Shown: positions 18,935 through 27,080 of the stretch, one piece after another
How positions within the stretch are numbered: the first letter of the stretch is position 1
Layout of the letters: each line of letters starts with the position of its first letter
Source of the DNA: Cyclobacteriaceae bacterium
Lineage (GTDB): Bacteria; Bacteroidota; Bacteroidia; Cytophagales; Cyclobacteriaceae
Direction: 5' to 3'
Length of the DNA stretch: 42,267 bases
Assembly: GCA_020436085.1 (NCBI GenBank)
Contig: JAGQYM010000041.1
Location: 1 to 42,267, forward strand
Translations under genes and position numbers: made by a program
The notes under the pieces: model-generated
Database searches by the model: none
What the model was told of the DNA's origin: nothing
What the model saw: only the letters and a program-made list of their open reading frames with translations

Positions 18935-20029
18935 CTAAATTTTACTGCAACGAGCCGCTAGCATTCGATGGAAGTGATGAACACCCTGCTCACGAGTGGG
19001 TGAAAACCGTCCGGTCTTATAATAACGTGAACGCAGTCCTTTGTAAACGCCCTCTACCACAAACTCGTCTTCTCTTTCAACCTTGTCCATCAGCGGTCCT
19101 GCGGTTGATCCGTATTTATCTTCATCATAGATATAGTTACGGAAAGTGACTTTGGTTCGGTTGAGTGCTACTGGTTTTACCTGGTTTACTGAAACGCCCC
19201 AAGGGTAGAAGCTGAAAGTAGTATTTGGAAAAATCCAGAAGTAAAATGCGGCAACTTCTTTTCCATAAAGCGGGTGACCTGGCGGAAGGGTATATGTTTC
19301 TTCGGCACCTCCAGCAAAACCTATTTGCAAAGTACCATATTCAAAGAGAACAGAGTCGTAAGAGTTGTAGTCAAGTACAGAGTTGAGTTCGGGGTGGACA
19401 AACGGAATGTGGAAACCTTCAAGGTAATTATCGCAATAGAGTGCCCAGTGGCAGTTCACCAGGTAATCTCGACTTTTGGAAGCATCGTATTTGAATTCTT
19501 TCAAAGGTAAGAAGCCTACCCACTTGTCGAGGAAATTTTTGATGACAGAAAAATCAACTTCGGGTTCGAGCCCGGTAAATAGAAAAGGTCCCCATTCTTT
19601 TAGTTGAAACGAGTGGAGATGGTCGCAGTCGCGGGGGAAATTTTTTGTCTCTTTAAATTCGGACATGTGTTGATATGATCCATCAAGACCGAATCTCCTG
19701 CCATGATACAGGCAGCTCAGTGTTTTGAATTTACCGGGATCGTGTACCACGATATTACCACGGTGAGTACACACGTTGCTAAGACATCGGAGTTGGTCGC
19801 CATCCCTTACCAATACCAGAGGTTCGTTTAAATAATTTTCAAGTAGTTCAATCGGGTGAGCGTAAGAGTCAAGCGGGAGGAGAGTGGCCTGATCGCCAAT
19901 CCACTGCCAGGACTTTACAAATACTTCTTCTTTCATTCTTTCGAACACACCAGCATCATGGTAAAACGGTGCCGGAAGGGTTTCGGCTTTTGTGATGTCA
20001 GCATCAACGAAATATTTTTCAGAGCTCAT
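18935..20029 (-). CDS. Rieske non-haem iron oxygenase, alpha subunit
   Basis: 364 residues. Rieske 2Fe-2S ligands Cys87, His89, Cys106, His109 (CTHRGNIVVH, SCLYHG). The catalytic domain has DNYLEGFHIPFVHPEL with His207 and His212 as iron ligands, a motif close to choline-monooxygenase and betaine-demethylase type enzymes. Substrate unknown; an amine or betaine is a reasonable guess. The ATG overlaps the TGA of the upstream permease (ATGA), so the two were co-translated. That permease gene is now broken, and reading through it may limit expression of this enzyme. No reductase gene is adjacent. Confidence 0.92.
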   Translation of the reverse strand: MSSEKYFVDADITKAETLPAPFYHDAGVFERMKEEVFVKSWQWIGDQATLLPLDSYAHPIELLENYLNEPLVLVRDGDQLRCLSNVCTHRGNIVVHDPGKFKTLSCLYHGRRFGLDGSYQHMSEFKETKNFPRDCDHLHSFQLKEWGPFLFTGLEPEVDFSVIKNFLDKWVGFLPLKEFKYDASKSRDYLVNCHWALYCDNYLEGFHIPFVHPELNSVLDYNSYDSVLFEYGTLQIGFAGGAEETYTLPPGHPLYGKEVAAFYFWIFPNTTFSFYPWGVSVNQVKPVALNRTKVTFRNYIYDEDKYGSTAGPLMDKVEREDEFVVEGVYKGLRSRYYKTGRFSPTREQGVHHFHRMLAARCSKI

Positions 20030-21340
20030 AGCGATTGTTGGGTAGGAGACTGTTTCTTTAAGAAGGCATAGAAAGGCACGCTGGCCATCATCAGAATGAA
20101 ACCATAAAATACGACTTCAGCCCCACAACCAATCACCACCCAAAGACAAAAAATAAATGCGAGCATTGCCAACCAAACATTGCGGCTGTTGACTTTGCTA
20201 CCTTCATTGAATTCGATGATCGCGAGGCTGGCTGCGGAAAAAAGATAGGGGATCAACATCGTGAGTGTAGAGAGCAGTATGATGAAGTTGAACATCTCAG
20301 TGAGGCTTTTTGAAAAGTTCAAAGCCATCAAAGCCGATGCCAGCAAGCTTGAAATTACAATTCCAGAGATAGGAGATTGATGTTGGTTTACCTTTCCAAA
20401 GATTTTTGGAAACAATTTGTCCTGTGCAGCTGCCATTGGTATTCTGCCTTGCAATAGAATCCAGCCGTTGAGTGCGCATGGTGGCCATCACCGCGCATCC
20501 TGCTACGATGTATCTGGCGGCCGGTCCCCAGAAGGCTTGCGCTGCATCTGCAAAAGGAGCTCCCGATTGCATGAGTTCGGCAGATGGGATGATGCCCATG
20601 ATAGCGAGTGAGCTACTTACATAAACAACAATCGTCACGATAGTACCTGCAATTGTCGCTCTTCGTACGGTGCGTGCAGCGTCATTGGTTTCTCCGCTAA
20701 TGACACCGGCACTTTCCATTCCTTGAAAGGCAAAAGTCGTTAAGGTGGTGGTTGCAGTAATTGCCATCCAATTATTTTCACCACTTATGTTAAAGGGTGT
20801 GAAGTGTTCCCACTCGATGTAGGCGATACCAAATAAACCGATGCTTAAAATCGGAATGACTTTGAGTACGGTTGTAATTATTTGTACAGTAGCGACTGTT
20901 TTTAGTGGCTTGGAGTTTATCCAGGTAAAAAACCAGATAAAGCCGAGGCCGGTGAGCATCGCGATCATGCTATCCGATCTTAGCATTGGAATAAAGACTG
21001 AAAGGTATCCTACCAGCGCGATTGCGATGGCGGCATTTGTTGCCCAGATGGCGATCCAATAACCCCAGGCCACAAGGTAAGCGGCAAAGTCACCCAACCC
21101 CATGCGGGTGTAGACGTAGGGTCCACCGATAGAAGCAGAGCCGTATTTGCTGAGTGAACCAAACAGAAGTGCTAACAACATGGCACCGACAGCTGAGCAT
21201 AACCATCCGACCATGCCGATGCCACCGTAGAATGCCAAGGAAGCTGGGAGTAAAAAAATGCCAGAGCCGATCATGTTGCCAATGGCAAATGCGGTGCTGG
21301 CCCAAAAACCGATTTTATGTTGACTGGAAATAGACGCGAT
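20026..21340 (-). pseudogene. APC family amino-acid permease, frameshifted
   Basis: Two frames together cover one APC permease. The first, from 21340 or an internal Met at 21274 (MIGSGIFLLPASL) to about 20477, holds helices 1-8 or so. The second continues from 20475 with ALNGWILLQGRIPMAAAQDK to the stop at 20026. The frame changes at 20476, where ATG-C-GCA-CTC stands in place of an expected ATG-GGC-GCA-CTC, consistent with a two-base loss. The N-terminal KIGFWASTAFAIGN that precedes MIGSG is present in frame, but no ATG, GTG or TTG precedes it (an ATC stands at 21340). A sequencing error could explain the frameshift, but not easily the missing start. Confidence 0.8.
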
Positions 21341-21433
21341 GGTTAATGACGATAACCAAAGTAGTGAATTAGTTCGTCAATGTGAACGTACATGTCACCA
21401 TCGCATCAAAATGAAGGACGGCAAGAATAAATT

Positions 21434-22186
21434 CTATTCCAGCACGGTGATAGGCATGGCCAATGAAAACAGGAATCCGTTTTTCAGTGCGAAGCCTGGG
21501 CGGTTGGTGGTCAAATAACTTTGATAGGAAGAGGTGAAAAGTAAAGTCGTTTTGTCTGAAAGCTTGATCTGCGGAAATGTGAACGCCAGCATGGCAGATG
21601 TTGAATGGTCTCCTTCGTCAAGTACCATGCGATGCCATACGTAGAGGTCGAGCTTATATTTTTTAACCTGGTAGCTAAGCAAGAGACGTTCAGCGAGCTT
21701 GGTTCCCAGTGTGAGATCATAAAACAAAGCAGTATTCTCCAGGCGAAATCCTGGCGCGATTTCCCAGTAAACTGTTGCCGCGGTGTAGTAGTCGGAGTCT
21801 TCATCTCTAAAGCCTTCCGCCTGCGAGAGAAGGTATCCAAAAAAACCTCTCACCTTCAGCTGAGGACTAAGCTTAACGGTAGCAAACACTCCTGGCTGGA
21901 GATAATTTACGATGGATTTTTCTTGAAGGTCTTGGGATTTGAACAAAAAGAAACCTACGGGATGACGATCATAGAAAATGTTAATGTCCGCATTGAGGTG
22001 GTGATTGATGAGTGCACCTGTAAAGGGAAAGTGGCCTGTTGAATTGAGACGTGGCGAAATTACCAGCACGGTATGTCTAGTAGTGTCCTTTGCTTCAAGC
22101 GCGTTTGCAACTGTTGGTATCGTGCTAATGACACCGGTTAGTAACAGAAAAACGAAAAGAAAAGTGTGGCTACCAGGAAAAGTCAT
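21434..22186 (-). CDS. Secreted beta-strand-rich protein, possible outer-membrane barrel
   Basis: 250 residues from ATG 22186 (an in-frame ATG at 22201 is also possible). Signal peptide to about residue 29 (TVANA). The rest alternates hydrophobic and polar residues in 10-12-residue strands with aromatic girdle residues, which fits an outer-membrane barrel; it ends in Glu rather than the usual Phe. No family recognised. The start lies 17 bases inside the preceding 76-aa gene, which suggests coupled translation. Confidence 0.55.
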   Translation of the reverse strand: MTFPGSHTFLFVFLLLTGVISTIPTVANALEAKDTTRHTVLVISPRLNSTGHFPFTGALINHHLNADINIFYDRHPVGFFLFKSQDLQEKSIVNYLQPGVFATVKLSPQLKVRGFFGYLLSQAEGFRDEDSDYYTAATVYWEIAPGFRLENTALFYDLTLGTKLAERLLLSYQVKKYKLDLYVWHRMVLDEGDHSTSAMLAFTFPQIKLSDKTTLLFTSSYQSYLTTNRPGFALKNGFLFSLAMPITVLE

Positions 22187-22400
22187 AGAGCGCCACACCA
22201 ATACCAGATTTTTTCGTTTGCGGCTTTTGACTCTTTTGAGGAGTGACTTTGACTTCGTAGCGTTTAGGCTCGGTCAAAGAAATACATATTTCATTTTCGT
22301 GCTTTGCAGGCAAGCCTTGGAGGAAGTCCAGCACTGCTTTCCAGGTTGGAAATGGTTTAACAGAAGAAGACAACATTTGAGTTTTGGTTGACGCTTTCAT
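22170..22400 (-). CDS. Small 76-aa hypothetical protein
   Basis: 76 residues, begins MKASTKTQML and ends VALYDFSW. A polar, weakly amphipathic protein with a KPQTKKSG tail; no signal, membrane helix or known domain. Its stop overlaps the start of the barrel-like protein by 17 bases, the type of overlap seen in real operons. It follows the WYL regulator by about 100 bases on the same strand. Confidence 0.5.
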   Translation of the reverse strand: MKASTKTQMLSSSVKPFPTWKAVLDFLQGLPAKHENEICISLTEPKRYEVKVTPQKSQKPQTKKSGIGVALYDFSW

Positions 22401-22498
22401 TTACGAAGTTGGCATTGACTCAGTTTCACTTCAACCCGATACTTGCGGGTTATTTTGTAAAATAAAGTATGCCCACTGACAACGTTATGGCAGTGCCT

Positions 22499-23179
22499 TT
22501 AATTAATTCCCCAAGTATTCATGTGATCCTCTAAACTGATATGGTCTTTTTTCCGGAAAGTGATATTCTTAACGCGCAGTTTGTTGATTTGATTGACGAT
22601 AAAGTCACGGTAGTCATTTCTCAACCAACACCAGGCAATGAGGTGCCATTGCTCGGTGTAGTAGATCATACCGATGGGTTCGATCTCCCGTGTTGTGATT
22701 TGTTTTTGTGCGTCAGTATATTCTATCTCTACTATCGTGAATTCGGTAATGGCCTTTTGAAGAGGTACGAGGTAGTCCACGCTATAACCCTGAGGATTGA
22801 GCACCCGTATTTTTGAACTCAGTGTTTCGGAATGTTCCTTTTGTCCGGAACGTAAAACTGACCTGATTTTTTGAAGGGCATTGCTGCTGTGTTTGGCGAT
22901 CGAGCGATCGGCAAACCTGTCTGCTAAGGACGATACCAACACAAGGGCGTTCGCCTCTTCAGGTGTGAAAGACACCGGAGGCAGAAAGTATCCTTGAACA
23001 ATAAAATATCCTTTGTTGACTTCGAACGATACAGGAATTCCGATTTCACCAAGTGCCTTGATGTCGCGGTAAACCGTGCGCACGCTGATGTCAAACTTAT
23101 CGGCAATCTTTTCCGCGGTGACAAACCTGTGCGACTGCAATACGGTGAGTATTCCCATTAATCGGTCAACTCGATTCAT
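22499..23179 (-). CDS. WYL-domain DeoR-type transcriptional regulator
   Basis: 226 residues. N-terminal winged HTH (about 1-55, with TAEKIADKFDISVRTVYRDI), linker, then a WYL ligand-binding domain (about 130-200, with YYTEQWHLIAWCWLRNDYRDF in which the tryptophan/tyrosine core is visible). These YafY-like regulators sense nucleotide or small ligands. It probably controls the neighbouring small gene/barrel genes or itself; no operator was found. Confidence 0.92.
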   Translation of the reverse strand: MNRVDRLMGILTVLQSHRFVTAEKIADKFDISVRTVYRDIKALGEIGIPVSFEVNKGYFIVQGYFLPPVSFTPEEANALVLVSSLADRFADRSIAKHSSNALQKIRSVLRSGQKEHSETLSSKIRVLNPQGYSVDYLVPLQKAITEFTIVEIEYTDAQKQITTREIEPIGMIYYTEQWHLIAWCWLRNDYRDFIVNQINKLRVKNITFRKKDHISLEDHMNTWGIN

Positions 23180-23305
23180 ATGTCTTGGATAAGGTTTGAA
23201 ATTAAGAAAATTGGCATTACGACAGACCGAAAATTTGAGTTTGAGATCAGGGTTAACTGATGGATAAAGATTATCTTACATGTCAATTTTTTAAACCGTA
23301 ATACA

Positions 23306-25339
23306 TTGGCTAATCCTGTCTCTTTAAAACATCTGGCTACCACTGTGGCCGTGTTCCTTTTGGTTACCTTTTCTTTTGCGCAAAACGTTGAATGGGCCGC
23401 TAAGGTTGAGGGAGTTTCTTCAGAGTTTGTGTGGAATGCTGCTCCAGGCTCATATACCGCGAAGACTGTACTTGGCGAACCATCATGTTTTATTTATGGA
23501 AAAGGTATCGGCATTGCATGGGCACCATCCAAACAAAAGAGTGACGTTCCGGAATATCTCCATGTGTCATTTGCTAATGCGATTCAGGTAAGACAGATTA
23601 TAGTAAACGAAATGCAGAACTCTGGCTCACTTACACACATCACTTTATTTGACACGGAGGGTGTTGCTCACGTGGGGTATGATGAGCCGCAACCCAAGCC
23701 GTCACCCAATGGGCTTTTCATTTACATGATTCCATTGACTCCGTACAAAGTAGTGGGCTTGAAGGCTGAGTTTAATACCAACCTAGTCAATGGATATATT
23801 AATGTTGATGCGATAGGAGTGAGCAGTTCTGATACACCTTATACTCACAAGTTGAATGAAGTGCCTGCAAGTCTTTTTGTATCGGACGCAGAGCGGCTTT
23901 CTGATAACGTGAATACAAATGCCTCGGAACTTCTGCCGGTGATTTCGCCCGATGGATCCACACTCTACTTCACGCGACAAAATCATCCCGGTAATCTTGG
24001 TACAGATAAATCAAAACAAGATATCTGGGTCTCGACAAAAGACAGTGTGGGTGGATTTAAGATGGCGGTCAATCTGGGTGAACCCATTAACAATGCGAAT
24101 AACAACTCTCTGTGTTCCGTTACCCCTGATGGGCAAACTGCGTTACTTCTCAATGTTTATCGCGCTGATGGTAGCTCTTCCGTTGGTATGTCAATGACAA
24201 AAAAAGGAGTAGATGGGTGGCAGTTCCCCGAAGAGGTTATTATTCAGGATTTTTATAACCGCAATCAATATGGTGAGTACCATTTGAATGCTGATAATAA
24301 GACTATGGTGATGGCGGTTCAACGCGATGATGCCATTGGCAACAAGGATGTTTACGTTAGCTTTTTGAATGATGATGGCAAGTGGACGGTGCCGATGAAT
24401 CTTGGTGGAGAGGTGAACACTGCTGAGGGCGAAACGTCTCCCTTTCTTGCTCCGGACCGGAGAACGTTGTACTTCGCCTCTTCTGGCTGGCCGGGATATG
24501 GTGGTCGTGATTTATTCATGAGCACAAGACTTGACGAAAGTTGGACGAAATGGTCGAAGCCCATAAATCTTGGGTCAAAAATTAATACTGCTGGATTTGA
24601 CGCCTACTTCGTGGTGCCTGCCTCCGGTGAGTACGCGTATTTCACTTCTAATAAAGGAGATGAGTATAAGGAAGATATCCATCGGATAAAACTACCCAAC
24701 GCACTTCGCCCCAAGCCGGTCGTGTTGGTGAAGGGGAGAGTTTTAAATGCAAAAACTAATGAACCGTTGGGAGCCGATATTATTTATGAGTCGTATCTGA
24801 CGCGGTCGGTTATGGGTTCGGCAAAATCAGATGCCAATGATGGCAAATATCAAATTGTGCTGCCGTCAGGAAGCAGTTATGGATTTCTTGCTTCATCCAA
24901 AGGCTATGCATCTCTCAATGAGAACATTGACCTGACTAATTTGAAAGACTACAACGAAATCACACGCGATTTGTATTTGTTCCCATTGGAGAAGGGGCAG
25001 GTGATTCGGCTAAACAATGTATTCTTCGATACAGACAAATACAATTTTAGAACGGAGACCTCTTTTGAATTGAATAGGTTGGTGTCAATGCTGAAAGAGT
25101 ATGTGAACCTTAAGATTGAAGTTTCTGGTCATACGGACAGCACGGGAGATGATGCACATAACCAGCAATTGAGCACTAACAGGGCAAAGGCTGTTTACAA
25201 CTATTTGATCGAAAACAAGATTCCATCCGACCGGATTTCATTCAAGGGTTACGGTGAATCCAAACCCGTTGCGACCAATTCTACGGAGGCTGGCAAGCAA
25301 CAAAACAGAAGGGTTGAGTTTTTGATTTTGGAAAATTGA
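23306..25339 (+). CDS. OmpA-family protein with PD40 repeats
   Basis: 677 residues from a TTG start; no ATG or GTG lies between the upstream in-frame stop and the signal peptide (cleavage near SFAQ). The N-terminal region (about 30-170) looks like a galactose-binding-type beta-sandwich. Several WD40/PD40-like blades follow (about 190-450; ISPDGSTLYFTRQ, APDRRTLYFASSGWPGYGGRDLF). Then a carboxypeptidase-regulatory-like domain (about 475-555; VKGRVLNAKTNEPLGADI) and a C-terminal OmpA peptidoglycan-binding domain (about 565-677, with EVSGHTDSTGDD, NRAKAVYNYL and NRRVEFL). It likely anchors outer-membrane assemblies to peptidoglycan. Confidence 0.93.
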   Translation: MANPVSLKHLATTVAVFLLVTFSFAQNVEWAAKVEGVSSEFVWNAAPGSYTAKTVLGEPSCFIYGKGIGIAWAPSKQKSDVPEYLHVSFANAIQVRQIIVNEMQNSGSLTHITLFDTEGVAHVGYDEPQPKPSPNGLFIYMIPLTPYKVVGLKAEFNTNLVNGYINVDAIGVSSSDTPYTHKLNEVPASLFVSDAERLSDNVNTNASELLPVISPDGSTLYFTRQNHPGNLGTDKSKQDIWVSTKDSVGGFKMAVNLGEPINNANNNSLCSVTPDGQTALLLNVYRADGSSSVGMSMTKKGVDGWQFPEEVIIQDFYNRNQYGEYHLNADNKTMVMAVQRDDAIGNKDVYVSFLNDDGKWTVPMNLGGEVNTAEGETSPFLAPDRRTLYFASSGWPGYGGRDLFMSTRLDESWTKWSKPINLGSKINTAGFDAYFVVPASGEYAYFTSNKGDEYKEDIHRIKLPNALRPKPVVLVKGRVLNAKTNEPLGADIIYESYLTRSVMGSAKSDANDGKYQIVLPSGSSYGFLASSKGYASLNENIDLTNLKDYNEITRDLYLFPLEKGQVIRLNNVFFDTDKYNFRTETSFELNRLVSMLKEYVNLKIEVSGHTDSTGDDAHNQQLSTNRAKAVYNYLIENKIPSDRISFKGYGESKPVATNSTEAGKQQNRRVEFLILEN

Positions 25340-25440
25340 TGCGCCAGCTCTAAAAATTTTTGATGGCTGCTGTCCTATTCTCGTGTTCCCATTTGATATG
25401 AGAGTAGTTAAACATTTGTTCAATACTTAAAATCATTACA

Positions 25441-25794
25441 ATGGAAGAGTATGCATTAATTATGAGGCACGAAGACGGAAAAAAGGTGGCTTCACCTGAG
25501 CAGATTCAGGAATGGATGAAGCAAACGATGGATTGGATTGGCGGAATTGCTGCGCAAGACAAATTTGTCAGTGGAACCGGGCTTCCGTTTGACGATAGCC
25601 GCGTGGTGCATCATAACAAATTGGTGACTAATGGACCTTTTGGCGATATCAAAGAGACAATCGGTGGTTTGATCGTTGTAAAAGCGAAATCAGTTGATGA
25701 GGCTGTTGAATTTGCTAAAGGTTGCCCGGTATTGCATGGTGATGGTAATACCGTAGAAGTGCGGAGGATTGCCAAGGATGATGGAATTCATTAA
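25441..25794 (+). CDS. YCII-related DGPF-domain protein
   Basis: 117 residues. The DGPF-type motif appears as TNGPFGDIKETIGG (63-76), with the YCII-like fold around it (Met-rich start YALIMRHEDG). This family is the usual genetic partner of ECF42 sigma factors, as here, but its biochemical role is unknown. An intrinsic terminator follows the gene, just before the sigma gene. Confidence 0.88.
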   Translation: MEEYALIMRHEDGKKVASPEQIQEWMKQTMDWIGGIAAQDKFVSGTGLPFDDSRVVHHNKLVTNGPFGDIKETIGGLIVVKAKSVDEAVEFAKGCPVLHGDGNTVEVRRIAKDDGIH

Positions 25795-25805
25795 CGACTA
25801 AGGAG

Positions 25806-25841
25806 AGTTGCGATTTCTGTAAAAGGAGTCGCAACTTTTTT
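25806..25841 (+). terminator. Intrinsic terminator between YCII and ECF42 sigma genes
   Basis: Perfect 8-bp stem AGTTGCGA (25806-25813) / TCGCAACT (25829-25836) with a six-T run from 25836. The sigma gene ATG is at 25848, seven bases beyond. It could act as an attenuator giving far more YCII protein than sigma. Confidence 0.75.
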
Positions 25842-25847
25842 CAAGCC

Positions 25848-27080
25848 ATGGAGCAGCAGCTAATTCCCCATCTGTTTCGAGCGGAATATCACAAGATTGT
25901 AACGGTGCTTTGTCGACATCTTGGGATTGAACACCTTGACGAGGCGGAAGACATCGCAGCTGAAACTTTTCTTTCTGCATTGGAGAGTTGGCCTTATAAA
26001 GGTGTTCCTCCAAATCCGATAGCGTGGCTTTATGCTGTAGCAAAAAATAAAACGAGAAACTTTCAGAATAGAAGTCAAACGTATTCACATAGGATCGCTC
26101 CCGAACTCAAAGGGGATATGAACGTCACGGAGACTGATCTCGATTTGACCGATCAGAATATTAAAGACAGTCAACTACAAATGTTGTTTGCACTTTGTCA
26201 CCCCTCTATTCCGGTAGAATCACAAATTGGTCTGTCTCTGAGGATTCTGTGTGGATTTGGAATTGAAGAGATTGCTAACGGATTCCTTACCGGTAAGGAT
26301 GTGATCAACAAAAGGCTGTTTCGAGCGAAGGAAAAATTGAGAGAGGCGAAGGTACAGATAGAGATGCCGAGTGAGTCTGCGATGACTCAACGATTAGAAA
26401 CTGTTCTGACAACCATTTATTTGGTCTTTAATGAAGGATACTATTCAGAAAGCAATGATGAAGTTATTCGCGAGAGTTTTTGTCATGAGGCCATGCGATT
26501 AATAAGGTTGCTTTTGGACAATGACAGTACAAACCAACCGGAGGTAAATGCTTTATATGCATTGATGTGTTTTCATGCGTCACGATTTAAAGCAAGGAAA
26601 GGACAAAATGGCGATATGATACTGCACGCGGATCAGAACGAGTCCCTGTGGGATGTGGAGTTAATTTCTCAAGGTGCGGACTACCTTAATCGGGCATCCA
26701 CTGGAAGTAAGCTTTCAAAGTATCATTTGGAGGCCGGTATCGCATATTGGCATACAAAGAAGGAAGACACCAAAGAGAAGTGGGACAGCATACTTCAGTT
26801 GTATAACAAACTGCTGATAATCTCTTATTCACCGGTTGCCGCACTCAACAGAACATTTGCATTGTCAAAGGTAAAAGGGGTGACCATCGCAATTGAGGAG
26901 GCTGAGAAATTGAAATTATCCGACAATCATTTTTATCACGTGTTGCTGGCGGAATTATATTCTTTGATTAATAGGCGTAAGGCTGTGGATCATTTAATGA
27001 CGGCATCTACCCTTGCGAAAACCAAATCGGATAAAGAACTAATACAGAAGAAAATTCAACTACTTAAGACTAGAGATTAA
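25848..27080 (+). CDS. ECF42-type RNA polymerase sigma factor
   Basis: 410 residues. Sigma region 2 at about 10-75 (LDEAEDIAAETFLSALESWP, then NPIAWLYAVAKNKTRN) and region 4 at about 125-175 (ILCGFGIEEIANGFL, then VINKRLFRAKEKLRE). A long C-terminal extension (about 180-405) of helical, TPR-like character is typical of the ECF42 group and replaces an anti-sigma factor in regulating it. The upstream DGPF partner matches the group. The 3' end overlaps the convergent DUF5916 gene by 11 bases. Confidence 0.93.
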   Translation: MEQQLIPHLFRAEYHKIVTVLCRHLGIEHLDEAEDIAAETFLSALESWPYKGVPPNPIAWLYAVAKNKTRNFQNRSQTYSHRIAPELKGDMNVTETDLDLTDQNIKDSQLQMLFALCHPSIPVESQIGLSLRILCGFGIEEIANGFLTGKDVINKRLFRAKEKLREAKVQIEMPSESAMTQRLETVLTTIYLVFNEGYYSESNDEVIRESFCHEAMRLIRLLLDNDSTNQPEVNALYALMCFHASRFKARKGQNGDMILHADQNESLWDVELISQGADYLNRASTGSKLSKYHLEAGIAYWHTKKEDTKEKWDSILQLYNKLLIISYSPVAALNRTFALSKVKGVTIAIEEAEKLKLSDNHFYHVLLAELYSLINRRKAVDHLMTASTLAKTKSDKELIQKKIQLLKTRD

